Below are positions 22,591 to 32,316 of a DNA stretch of 64,000 bases, piece by piece. The translations under genes and the position numbers were made by a program. How positions within the stretch are numbered: the stretch's first letter is position 1; each line of letters opens with the position of its first letter. The DNA comes from Prochilodus magdalenae (taxonomy: Eukaryota; Chordata; Actinopteri; Characiformes; Prochilodontidae): contig JAMWET010001917.1 in assembly GCA_024036415.1 (NCBI GenBank), positions 558,001 through 622,000 on the forward strand, in the 5' to 3' direction. The notes under the pieces are model-generated. The model was not told where the DNA came from. It saw only the letters and a list, made by a program, of their open reading frames with translations, and searched no databases.

Positions 22591-24866
22591 AAAGAAAAAA
22601 AAAAAAAAAGAATTTAGCAGAATGTTCCGTTTCCAACACATTTTGAAAGAAGTAGAAGTAGTAATAGTCTAGCTCAAAGAAAGGCCCTGTTAAAGTTTCT
22701 GATGCCATATGTATTTATGGAACACAAAATGATCATTAATTTGTTCTATCAAACCAATTGCTGTGCCAGAGTTTAAGCCTAGGGGATTCTTTTTCAGCAT
22801 ATTTCCATACTTGCAGCTGTATATTCCTTGTCTCTAATGGAACATAATTTTTCCAGCTCATTCATCATTTACAATGATTGGCCATATGGGGAAATTGTTG
22901 GTGTGCTAATATTGGCTCCAAGGGGAGCAAAGTTAAAATTTTGGTTCGACCTTGGTGTCAGGTTGGTTTTAATGTTAATGATCACAAAACAAGGAAAGTC
23001 AATATACATCCAAGTTATATTCCAGTAAACTACACTGAAGAATCTACACTAGAGCAGCAGATGGACATGTAGAGAACTGCAGATGAACAATATCATCGGC
23101 CCAGCGTCCCTCCCACGCAAAAGGCCAGAGTCAACAGTTTCACAAGGCAGTGTGTTTTTCTAAAACACTAAATACAGCTAAGAAGTGCCGGAGTCAGCAT
23201 TATTCATCTTGTGCTCTCACTTCCCTTCTTTGCAAAGTGTTCGTGAAGTGCTCTTGTCGTTTTCGATGAGGACAGAATTGTAACCATGTAGACATTGACC
23301 ATAAGAGGACAGGACTGTTGAAGTGTTATAATTTGAGAACCTCCTGGATGAAGGACTAACATTTCACAAACAAGTCTCAACCAGCACTTCATATGTAACA
23401 GCCAGCTTCATATTTAGCCTTCCAACAGAAGATTTATATTATCTGTGGCAATAACTTTTTGGATTTATTCCCTCACATGGAACTCTCCCATATTTTCCAG
23501 CGCATTTCAATTACTAAGTGGACTGGGCTTCTCTCATTTGATGCCCAGAAACCAGTTGGAGAGCTGTGGCACTGGCTTGTTCAGCACGTGAACACAGACT
23601 GCTGTGGAATCAATACTGGAATCCAAAAGCCTGTCTAGCATCTACATTCTCTTGCGTGTGGCTCGCTAGAACAACCAAGCTCATTTTGACCAAGAATGTA
23701 CGCAGTCTGTGGCCAAACTAGAAGCCTTCCTATCACACAAGTGATTATAATTATCTACACAATAAATTTTCTCTATGCACCTCATCAGCTTAGTGTTCAT
23801 TCATCCAGCATGCCCACTCTGTCCCTGCTCTGGAATTTCATATGCCTGTAATTAATATAACGTCACATGCATGAAGCCACTGAAGGGTATCTGCAGCATC
23901 TACGGCTAAGCCGGAAATAAAATGTATTAAGGATTCTGTCAGGAAAATCCAATTTTAAAGGAAACCAACTCCTGTAACACCAAGTCAGATATAGATCCTA
24001 ATTAAAGCAATGCAATCACATTAGTGGAAGTCGGTGACTTGTAGAAGCTACACTTGGGGGCAATGTAACATTGTCCCTGAAACTGAACAGGTAAAAGTTG
24101 TAGAGTCAGTAGAACGTTTTAGCACAGGCTGGTGGGAACTTGAGAAGATACTAGCTCTGTATGATTTACATGTTTAATTCACATTTCATAAGACACTGTT
24201 GAAGGAATGGTGTGGGCTTACCAATAACCCAACCCTCTTAACCTGAATGCAGTCTATCAGCAGAAGCATCGAGTGACACCCAAGTCTACTACTTTGTAGC
24301 ATCCACTGTGGGTATGAGGTTAATGTGGTGAGCTACTGTTTAGTTAGACACTGCACAAGAGCTTGCCTCAAACCATATTGTTGTGAAGCAATATAGACCT
24401 GCTTTGGTGTTATGTTTCTGACTCTGTATGACCTACATCTTTAATGATGAACAAATGTATGGATAAAATTCATTGCTTTAAGATGCTACAGTTTTTTAAT
24501 GTCCCTGCTAAAACAACAGCGTAGACCAGCATGGCTAGTCACCATCAAAACCAACAATGTTGTTTTTATGCTGGTATGCCTGTCACCAGCACTAGACCCT
24601 AATGTATACTGGTCTGTGCTGTTTTCTACAGCAGGGCAAGGTGTGAAATACAGGGGAATCTGAAGGGGACTGAACACCCTTAATAAACCACGAGAATACC
24701 TTTAATTTTTTTCGCAGGTTCTGTGAAAATAAACTGACTCTGGTTTTATGCTGCTTTGTTAGGTACAAACAGATGCTCAAATTTTGTTGTTTAGCTGCTT
24801 TATTTATGAATTTTGGATGTTTTGTAAAGCAAACTTGAGCATACCAAGTGCAATATACATAAAATG
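22591..24866. other. Noncoding DNA without recognisable features
   Basis: A 16-bp poly-A run lies near 22594. Frames of 62 to 66 codons are scattered without support. Balanced patches at 23400-23990 include TGTAATTAATATAACGTCAC, a homeodomain site beside a CRE-like ACGTCA. Confidence 0.45.
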
Positions 24867-24878
24867 TTATTGTTGTTG

Positions 24879-24917
<39 letters not shown>

Positions 24918-24931
24918 GTGGTAGTAGTAGT
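24867..24931. repeat. (TTG)n/(TTA)n/(GTA)n compound trinucleotide repeat
   Basis: TTG units pass into about 14 TTA units and then GTA units. The three motifs differ by single substitutions, consistent with one array that has mutated from both ends. Confidence 0.95.
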
Positions 24932-26204
24932 ACATTTGTTAGCTTCTGTTTTTTCTGTTTTCTGTTTTTATTTTAAAATAGCGTATCTGAAAACTTTCCC
25001 AGAAGTTTGGTTGAAGGAATGAGTTTTTACCCATTTCTCAAATGTAAGACACAAGAAGACATATGTAAAATCTCAGTGAATGTTTGGAAGACCAAATATG
25101 ATATTTCCAAAAGAAAAAAATTGCTGCCATTGTATCTATGCAAAGCAGAGCTGTGGAAAGTAAGTTAGCAGGCAGATAATACTGGAGTAGCTAGCCGGCA
25201 TGGTAGCATGACTCCTTCCCCCCAAAACACCAAGGGGATTTTTCAGACACTGCAGCAGGAGTAGCATGCTGTCGACGTAGAGTGAAACACATGATTCTGC
25301 TGCGAGAAACGGTTTGCCAGGCAGTAGCGGTTCACTACAATACTTCTGTCTGTTTTTTGTATCACCCACACAGACAAGTTATATATTTCTCATGTGTGCA
25401 GAAACTGTGTGGTTTTACAAGCAACTATGTGTGATCCCACATTTTTGTATGTGATGACACATTTTGTAGCATGTGAAATGTTCCAAAACCACTTGTGTTT
25501 GTGTGAAATTCATGAGCTTTTTCTGTAAGAGCAGAAACCACCAAGTCTATTTGAGATTTCTCAACAACTCTGTGGTTTGAGGCAAGTGTCTGGTGGCTAT
25601 AAGTTCTTTCTTCCTAGCTTCAGTGCAAACCTAGAAGCAAACCTCAGACACCGATCCACTGTATTTGGGATAAATTGACAATTTTGTCCAGATCTTTAAT
25701 GTAATGAAAGCAAAACAGTCTTCGGGTTAGGAAGAAAGAGGTAATGAATCTAAAAATGTCACTGAGACACAAGGCATCATCATTTACAACAAACGCTCTG
25801 CAGTTTAAATCAGTACACAAAGATTTCACTTGTATCAGTGACGTTACAGATCATTAAGGACACAAGGAGGAAAAGAGAAAATAAATGATTTGATTTAAAT
25901 AATAAAGCCACATAACAAAAGCGACACAACATTACTCGCTGTGAATGGAGCTGGCTCACAGATATGATGTGTTGGCAGCGCATAAACAGCAAGACATATT
26001 TCACTAGCCGTGCTGGTATCAATTTGGCACATGCCCAGACTAGCCTAATGCTTTCCCAGTATACTGCTTATCATCTGTCACACATCCTAATAGAACAGAA
26101 AGTTGTGAATAATGGAAAACTGGAAAAAGGTTACTCTGTGAGTGGAAACGAACAGTTTACTAGACTGAATTACTCCTCTCTTCCTCTTCCTCTCCCTCTC
26201 TAAA
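24932..26204. other. Noncoding DNA without recognisable features
   Basis: No gene recognised. Several overlapping minus-strand frames of 61 to 77 codons lack any protein-like signature. Confidence 0.5.
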
Positions 26205-26366
26205 GTAGGAGCCTCCATTGTCACTGTGTGTGCACCTACATGATTCATGAACCATCTGCTGTGTCTGATGTTCCTGTCGCCTCAGACAGGATGTGCCCGG
26301 CTGGCATGCTGCGCCACACCGTGTGGGCGCCGCTTGGCCACGCTGAGGGCTTCTGTAATTAAATTA
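26205..26366. other. Conserved-element-like noncoding block
   Basis: GC-balanced block with GTGCGCC/GGGCGCCGC patches ending in TGTAATTAAATTAAAG. It contrasts sharply with AT-rich flanks. Candidate regulatory DNA by composition only. Confidence 0.28.
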
Positions 26367-26422
26367 AAGTGCTCACCACTACTAACAACCGATGAAGTGC
26401 TCACCACTACTAACAACTGATG
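26367..26422. repeat. 28-bp direct tandem duplication
   Basis: Two copies of a 28-bp unit beginning AAGTGCTCACCACTACTAAC, at 26367-26394 and 26395-26422, differ at one base (C to T). Confidence 0.97.
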
Positions 26423-26582
26423 AAGCAAAGTCTTGTATAAAAGCCATATGACATGGTCTTTGCTTTCAAACTCCTAAAATGCATTCCTTTAAGACCCCAT
26501 CTTTCTCTAACTCTCTTCTAATCTCTGTCTTCCTGCTCCACAATTAAAGAAATCACCATTCAAAAACAGTCCTATAAAAATA

Positions 26583-26820
26583 CACTTATCATCATTAGAA
26601 TATTTTTTAGAATAGATTTTTTAGAACAAGGAGATGGTATAGGAGCTTGGTCCGTCCAATCTACTCACTGACCTAGCACCTACAGGAATGGTGCACCTCT
26701 TTTGGGGGCAGTCATGGGCTGGAGGTGAGGGTCGTGCCCTTAACACGACATCAACAATGCCAAATTTCCTAGCAAGGCAACACTTTCTTCTGGGTGCAAC
26801 TATTTTTTGGACATTGAGTG
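26583..26820. mobile_element. Short Tc1-type MITE carrying SINE-like sequence, 238 bp
   Basis: TA sites (26581-26582, 26821-26822) flank ends CACTTATCATC and the complement of GACATTGAGTG. The right 60 bp (GGCAACACTTTCTTCTGGGTGCAACTATTTTTT) align with the right end of the element at 12719-13414. The interior, about 26640-26735, instead resembles the head of a tRNA-derived fish SINE (GGGGGCAGTCATGGGCTGGAGGT). No tail or clear A/B boxes were confirmed. Plus and minus frames here (88 and 104 codons) are artefacts. Confidence 0.55.
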
Positions 26821-26822
26821 TA

Positions 26823-27769
26823 ACTGTTACAGACATGTCTATAGTCAGCGAATCTGTTAGTGTATCTGTTAGTGCCTGCTTTGGCATTCCCCTGCAAAAT
26901 TACCGCAAAAACCACTACTTCCGAGTGCAGTCCTTCAGTTCTGGAAATTCATGTGATGAAGCGTCTTGTTTTAAGTCTCAGATCATCTTAAAAAAGAGAT
27001 AACGTGAACAGTTTTTTGAAACATTAGCTGATGTTAACCAGTTTTTTCGGGATATTGTCTAGGAGGGCAGTCGAGGAGGACAGTTTATGAGGACAATAAT
27101 AAAACAAAGGAATAAAAAAGTCTGAAGATGATTTGTGGACCTAACTAATCAGCAAATTCTAATGCAAAATACATATTGAATTAATCAAAACACCATATGC
27201 AGTCATACAAACTTTCATTAATAATCCACAAAGAAGTCAAAAGCAATGTTTAGACCTGTCACAGTACACTGCAGGCAACATTTAAATGCAGATTATCCCC
27301 TAAAAGTTCCACTATAATAAGATCATTACCAGCATTAATGTCCACCACTGGCTTTTAAAGAGCAAAACAAACAAGCAAACAAAAAAGCACAGGCAGCATA
27401 ATTCGGCCCCAGGGAGCATAGTTTGGGTTTGTGAAGTCGGCGAGGAACATCTGCGGGCTTGTAGCACAGTCCTCTTGGTCATGGGCTTCAACATCTGGCA
27501 GGCGTGTAAACAGGCTGAGGATTGATGGGCCCACCTGTCCATTGTCATAATACGACTCCCAGCAACACTTCAGCTGCCTGCTCACACCTCACTGGGCAGT
27601 TGGGGATTCTGAGGAATTTTCAGCTTTAACAGGAACACTCACAAAACCCCAGTCATATTCAGCTGTCTTCTCATTTTATATCAAATTTGTGAGAGTGTGA
27701 GGAAAGGTTCAGCTGAGGAAATCATCTGGTCTTTCTGCTCTGTTATTGAGAAGTGTAAAGAAAGAAGTA
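26823..27769. other. Noncoding DNA without recognisable features
   Basis: Mixed composition. A balanced patch at 27390-27600 has two overlapping minus frames (76 and 78 codons) without recognisable protein features. Confidence 0.45.
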
Positions 27770-28449
27770 CAATGTTGTGCAGAAGTCCAAGACCATCCTG
27801 AATTTAACTCATATCCAGTTGATAGAAAGCAAAAACATATGTTCACAGAAGCCTCAAAGTATTAAATACAAAATGAACATTTTCACGATTCAGCGTTTCC
27901 ACTTGTTACCTTTGTTATAACTTTCATTCATTTTTGTGGCACCTGCTTTCAGTTATATGCTGGCTGCTTAATGATGCCTAATGCACGTTACAGTCTGGAC
28001 TCTGGGGTGGTCAGTCCATTGTACTAAGAACAATGATTAGCCAATGTGTTTATCTGTGACTTGTTTTTATGTAGGGACAGCTACACATCATGTCATGCCC
28101 GGAGAGTTGATCTGTTTTTTCCCAGTGGAAGGATGGACTGAAACCCCTGTTTTTTTTTTTTTTCCAGATCAAGCAAGTAAGAGTGTAGCTTGACTTTCGG
28201 CTGTCTCTATAAGAAGTCCTGTTTATCTGAAGGTGACAGTTTAGGTGGTCTCTGAAGTCTTGCACTCATTTCCTCTGTTTCTTTTTTTACATATATCTTT
28301 TTTAATGTTCCAGTTTGGAAACATTTTTTTCTTGCAAGTGAATTATCTTATATCTATATTAATCTTTATTCATATCTTTTTAATAAGTGAATAACTTGAA
28401 ACTGTTTTTGACTGGTGTTTACTGTATGTTCTTTGACTTTGCAGTACTG
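27770..28449. mobile_element. Probable decayed Tc1-like element, 680 bp
   Basis: Left end CAATGTTGTGCAGAAGTCCA after TA (27768-27769) is a degenerate inverted match of the right end GACTTTGCAGTACTG before TA (28450-28451). Both resemble Tc1-family ends of the type CAGTACTGTGCAAAAGTC. An internal TGGGGTGGTCAGTCCATTGT (28012-28031) recurs at 31560-31690, showing a dispersed family. No transposase motif survives. Confidence 0.45.
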
Positions 28450-28599
28450 TATATTTTTCCATACTTGTTTTAAAGCAAGATTCTTTGACTAAGGCTGTAA
28501 ATCACTGTTACTACTAGTCTTCAATCTCAATCACTGTGTGTGTGTGCGTGTGCTGAGATTAGTGGCTATGAGAAGGTTTACATCAGTAAAGAAAAATGA

Positions 28600-28880
28600 C
28601 TCAGAGTGTGCGTTGGTCTATGTGGAATTGGCCCTATGTGCCTCCTGTCACTCTACTCCATGTCTGCATGACATCCTATTGATCTGAGACAGCCTTGACA
28701 GAGCGCTGAGGTGGGGAAACCTTTATTCTCTCCACCTGCGCTGCATCCAGGGTTACTATTGATGCTATATTTATGAGGGGTGCATTGCAAGAGAACGATG
28801 TGTACAAGGTCTCTCCGCAATCGTCTCGGACTTTTACCCTTTTTTCAAGCATTGCGCTTTGTTGAGCCTCATGCCTCATG
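28600..28880. other. Conserved-element-like noncoding block
   Basis: Balanced block with an E-box CACCTG at 28733-28738 and a MEF2-like CTATATTTAT at 28765-28774. A minus frame of 67 codons spans it with no recognisable domain. Candidate enhancer on motif grounds only. Confidence 0.3.
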
Positions 28881-29163
28881 GAACGTTTACTCTGAGGAGT
28901 TGAGAAGTTCTGGTGGTTGCATAAAGTTAAGCTCTACTTTTTACTGACCTGTAAAGCAGGAGTGACATTGCTGCATTTTTACATGATTACATGTAAGACA
29001 TGTTGTGGAAAGTTATACAGTTATGACGTGGAAGCAGCACCTTTGCGGCAATCCCATCAGCCCCTCAGCCTTGATCACTCAGGCCGAGCCTATGGAGAAG
29101 GAGCGCACGTGGAGTTGAAGAAGCTCCGCTTGCAGCACACAGAGCAGCTCCTGCTGAAGCCAG
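28881..29163 (+). other. Weak exon-like frame with good donor site
   Basis: A plus-strand frame ends in a peptide VELKKLRLQHTEQLLLKP directly before CCAG|GTGAGAA (junction at 29162/29163), a consensus splice donor. Acceptor-like AGs upstream have poor pyrimidine tracts, and the N-terminal half of the frame looks random. More likely noncoding than an exon. Confidence 0.12.
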
Positions 29164-29169
29164 GTGAGA

Positions 29170-29490
29170 AATGACCTCCAGCCATCCCTCTCCTCCATTC
29201 ATTATTCATCCAGGCTCACTCCGCATGCCAACACACAAACAAGCCCTCAGCACGCTATCGACCTGGCTCTCTGCAAGCTCTTCCACTCTACTCGCAACAA
29301 CCATGAGCGTGGAGGAGCCAAGATCGCGCCTGTCACCTTTTGTTTTCTCATCAAAGCCATTGATTGGGGGGCTGTCCATGCCACGTGACAAATAACAGCC
29401 TTAATTCAGGCCGATGGCTGGTTAATGCTGTCTCTCTGCTGCCCTCTAACAAGGTTGGAGATGAGATTAGATTACATGGCTGAGGGAGAG
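29170..29490. other. Conserved-element-like noncoding block
   Basis: Dense, balanced stretch with a TCF/LEF-like ATCAAAG (29350-29356), ATTGATTGG, E-box CACGTG (29382-29387) and CTTAATTCAGG. Short frames on all strands overlap, as is common in GC-balanced noncoding DNA. One of the best-looking candidate regulatory elements in the window. Confidence 0.38.
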
Positions 29491-30487
29491 AGAGGAAAAG
29501 TCCGCTTCACTTGTCCAGTACTGTGGTTTTCTCTGTGGGACATAAAATACTGTCTGACAGTAGGACATTTTTTTTTGCCTTATATAATACTTACAACATC
29601 ATAAGGCAGTAATGCGAACATAAAAAAATAAAACTATGACATCGAACAAAATTAGATTTAAAATTCGAAAATCGTCCTCACAAGTTTTGATCATATAATG
29701 TAGAGCTTTTGATGTCAGAACATGTTTATTGGGAATGTGAAAATAATTTAAGGTTAAAGCATAGGCATTCAAAATGTTTACCACCGATTGGCTTTTTGCA
29801 GAACCTATCAGGCTATTTTAATAAAAGCACCAACATCTCAGACCACTGATAAAAAACCACAGCACAAAGTTACTGGTTTTTAACTTCGAGAATAGGTAGA
29901 AAACAACACGCTCTACTCGGCCATACTTTTTACAGGTCCTCCAGAAACATCTTTTGACTATATCTGGAACTTGAAATTCTAAGTATATGCATGGTAAAAG
30001 CTGCTATGCTGCTAAAGAGCTAGATGGGTAATAGCAGATAGCAACAGGTTTTCTAAGCGGTAATTGGAGGGTGAGGACTAGTGACTGGTGTAGAATAGTG
30101 CAGGGGCTGCAGACCACCAGCGGGCTATGAAGCACCCTCTAGTGGTCCTTGGGTCTGTACTCAGGTGGAGGCAGTAGTTTGGAGTGAGTCTGGAAGCAAA
30201 ATATACAGTATATAATCATATTAGTGTTATATGAAGTACGATAAGTATATAAATGGTGTAAGCAATTAGTCATTAACAATAAGTTGTAATTTTCCCTTAA
30301 CTGTATTTACAAAGGTTGGAGAATTTACAAAGGTTGGTTTCAGTTGGTCAATATGCTTTGTAATTTTTATTAAGTGGGCTTTGGGGCAGAAAAGTCGTAG
30401 TGGCTATCACTGATGGGCTCCAGGAGACAAACTAGGGGTTGCCTGCTCAAGCAAGAAATGGCTGCAGGGATTACCCTTACCTACCTT
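29491..30487. other. AT-rich noncoding DNA
   Basis: No supported gene. A GGGGCTGCAGACCACCAGCGGGC patch near 30102 may be part of an unidentified interspersed repeat. Confidence 0.45.
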
Positions 30488-30545
30488 TGTAATGCAATTA
30501 AAATTGTAAGTCATCCTGGATAATGATGTCTCCCAAATCTGAAAA
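30488..30545 (+). mobile_element. Possible LINE/SINE tail fragment
   Basis: GTAAGTCATCCTGGATAATGATGTC followed by TCCCAAAT is a diverged match to the very common fish retroposon tail of the form GTAAGTCGCTCTGGATAAGAG. The 63-codon frame that begins inside it is therefore unlikely to be a gene. Confidence 0.4.
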
Positions 30546-30945
30546 TCTTAGTCTTGGAAAATACGGTGTGGCTTACAAACCTCGTTTCAAGTTCAAGAAT
30601 GAGTTTGGAATCTTCTCAGAGCCAACTAAAGAGGCTATTCGTCTTTTCAACAAGTCGAAATCTGACACTGACCAGATTATTGTACTAAACTCCCAGTCAT
30701 TTTTTAACTTGTAGAAAGCACCATACTCTGCTGTGTGCTCTATAAAGGTGGATTCTTCCAGTGAAGTAATTAGCTGGCATTTCTTTGTCAACGTTGCTCA
30801 TGCGAGACTAAACTCATTTCATGGAAAAGGAAACGAATCTCTCTCTCAAATGCCACAGGCACAGCAGGAATGAACCTAGCGTTACAGAACTCCAAACCAT
30901 AATTACAAATAAATCTGGAACCAATGCCAGTCTGAGCTTCTCCAT
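30546..30945. other. Noncoding DNA without recognisable features
   Basis: A 63-codon plus frame (30523-30714) and a 72-codon minus frame overlap here. Neither has a family signature or splice support. Confidence 0.4.
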
Positions 30946-30976
30946 CACACACACACACACACACATGCACACACAC
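30946..30976. repeat. (CA)n microsatellite
   Basis: A 31-bp CA run interrupted once by TG. Confidence 0.97.
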
Positions 30977-31554
30977 TTTTAATGCGGTCAGCGAAGGGTC
31001 AGCCGTCCTTCTGTTTAAACCAACATGTCAGGCTTGTTTTGCACCCCTGCTTGACACACTAAGTCAGGGTTAGGAGGGAAAATGCCTGTGACATTAGTGC
31101 TTATGAATCCAGTGACACTGTACATGCCAACCAATATAAAGTGTGCAAGAACACTTCATCAGGCTGTGACGTTTGATCATTATTGTCTCTGAAAGACATG
31201 AAGCGATACATGCGTCGCTTTCATTATCCACCCATTTAGCAGACAGAGCTGCGTGAAGACTTTAGATATACTAGTCTGCTCCCCCAGCAGATGACAGACA
31301 GGAAAAAATATGCTTTTGTTCATCATCTACAAGATACAAAAGTTTACAAAAGACCACCATTAATTCTTTTATTTCTAGTCAAAATGACCATTTTGCCCAG
31401 CTATTTTCAGCATCAGGAAAAAGAAGAAAACCTATTTAAAATAACGTTACAATAACCCTCCACAGCTCGGTCTGTCTCGTCTGTCAGAAAGACACTATTA
31501 ACAACATCTTGCTTCTCGCAGTCCAGGTAATCACATTCTAACACATGTAATCAT

Positions 31555-31690
31555 GTTGAGGTCTGGAATACACTGGGGTGGTCAGTCCATTGTTCTATGA
31601 AATCCAGCAGTCGTTTTTGACTTGTGCATGTTCATCTTTATTGTCTATTTACTTTTCTCAGTTATAGATTTTTAATAGCTGCACATAATT
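31555..31690. mobile_element. Fragment related to the 27770-28449 element
   Basis: GGTCTGGAATACACTGGGGTGG and CAGTCCATTGTTCTA, then GACTTGTGCATG and TAGCTGCACATAAT, follow the same order as 28001-28095. No ends or coding motifs were found, so it is a truncated dispersed copy. Confidence 0.5.
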
Positions 31691-31733
31691 TAAGACTCAT
31701 AGCCTACACCCATACACACAGTCTTCCTTCTGC

Positions 31734-31748
31734 TTTTCTTTCTTTCTT

Positions 31749-31799
<51 letters not shown>

Positions 31800-31857
31800 C
31801 TCTCTCTCACACACACAGACACCCACACCCACACACACACACCCACACACACACACA
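31734..31857. repeat. Compound (TTTC)n(TC)n(CA)n microsatellite
   Basis: TTTC units pass into about 28 TC units and then imperfect CA/CCCACA units. The 92-codon plus frame and the 80- and 144-codon minus frames (Ser-Leu and Arg-Glu runs) are repeat artefacts. Confidence 0.98.
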
Positions 31858-32073
31858 AAGACCCATGCACCCACACCCACATATAGTGGAAGAGTGCAAT
31901 AAATGATGACTTTTGGCTCCAGGCTGTGAGAGGAAGTGGTAAACATTCAATGCTGTTTACAGCAAAAAGCCCAAAAAAGATCAAGCCAGTTCCAACAGAA
32001 AGCAGTGCACTTACTGAAATGTCATTTGTCTTAAATTCACATTTCTCTCTTTTGTGTGCTGCTCTTGTTCCAG

Positions 32074-32316
32074 TGCTTGGCTGGCCCTGAGGTGACTGAA
32101 GTTCCTCACAGCATGCGCTTGATTGCATCACATTTTCGCAGTGTTGAGCAGTGGGAGATTAAGAAAAAAGGGGAGCAGAGAATCAGCAATCAAAGAGACA
32201 TTGCGCTGCGGCTCCAGCAGTCAGGATCCCGGCACTTTCTGATCCTGCTGCTCACCAGAGCACCTGCAGAATACACGCGCATTCCCAAAGACGCACCACG
32301 GTTTGATGAGCCATGA
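32074..32316 (+). other. Exon-like open frame, unidentified
   Basis: A strong pyrimidine tract with AG (TTTTGTGTGCTGCTCTTGTTCCAG ending at 32073, quoted in parts: TTTTGTGTGCTG, CTCTTGTTCCAG) precedes 80 open codons ending at TGA 32314-32316. The peptide (starts CLAGPEVTEVPHSMRLIASH) is charged, lacks a transmembrane or known motif, and matches nothing I recognise. Either a chance frame in balanced DNA or a terminal exon. Confidence 0.15.

Noticed and set aside
24253..24299. Tiny terminal exon candidate after CTCTTAACCTGAATGCAG
   Set aside because: Only about 15 codons; the acceptor is ordinary and there is no second line of support.
30523..30714. 63-codon plus-strand frame that looks protein-like
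   Set aside because: It begins inside a probable LINE/SINE tail and has no splice or family support.
31697..32131. 144-codon minus-strand frame with Arg-Glu repeats
   Set aside because: Translation of a TC/GA microsatellite.
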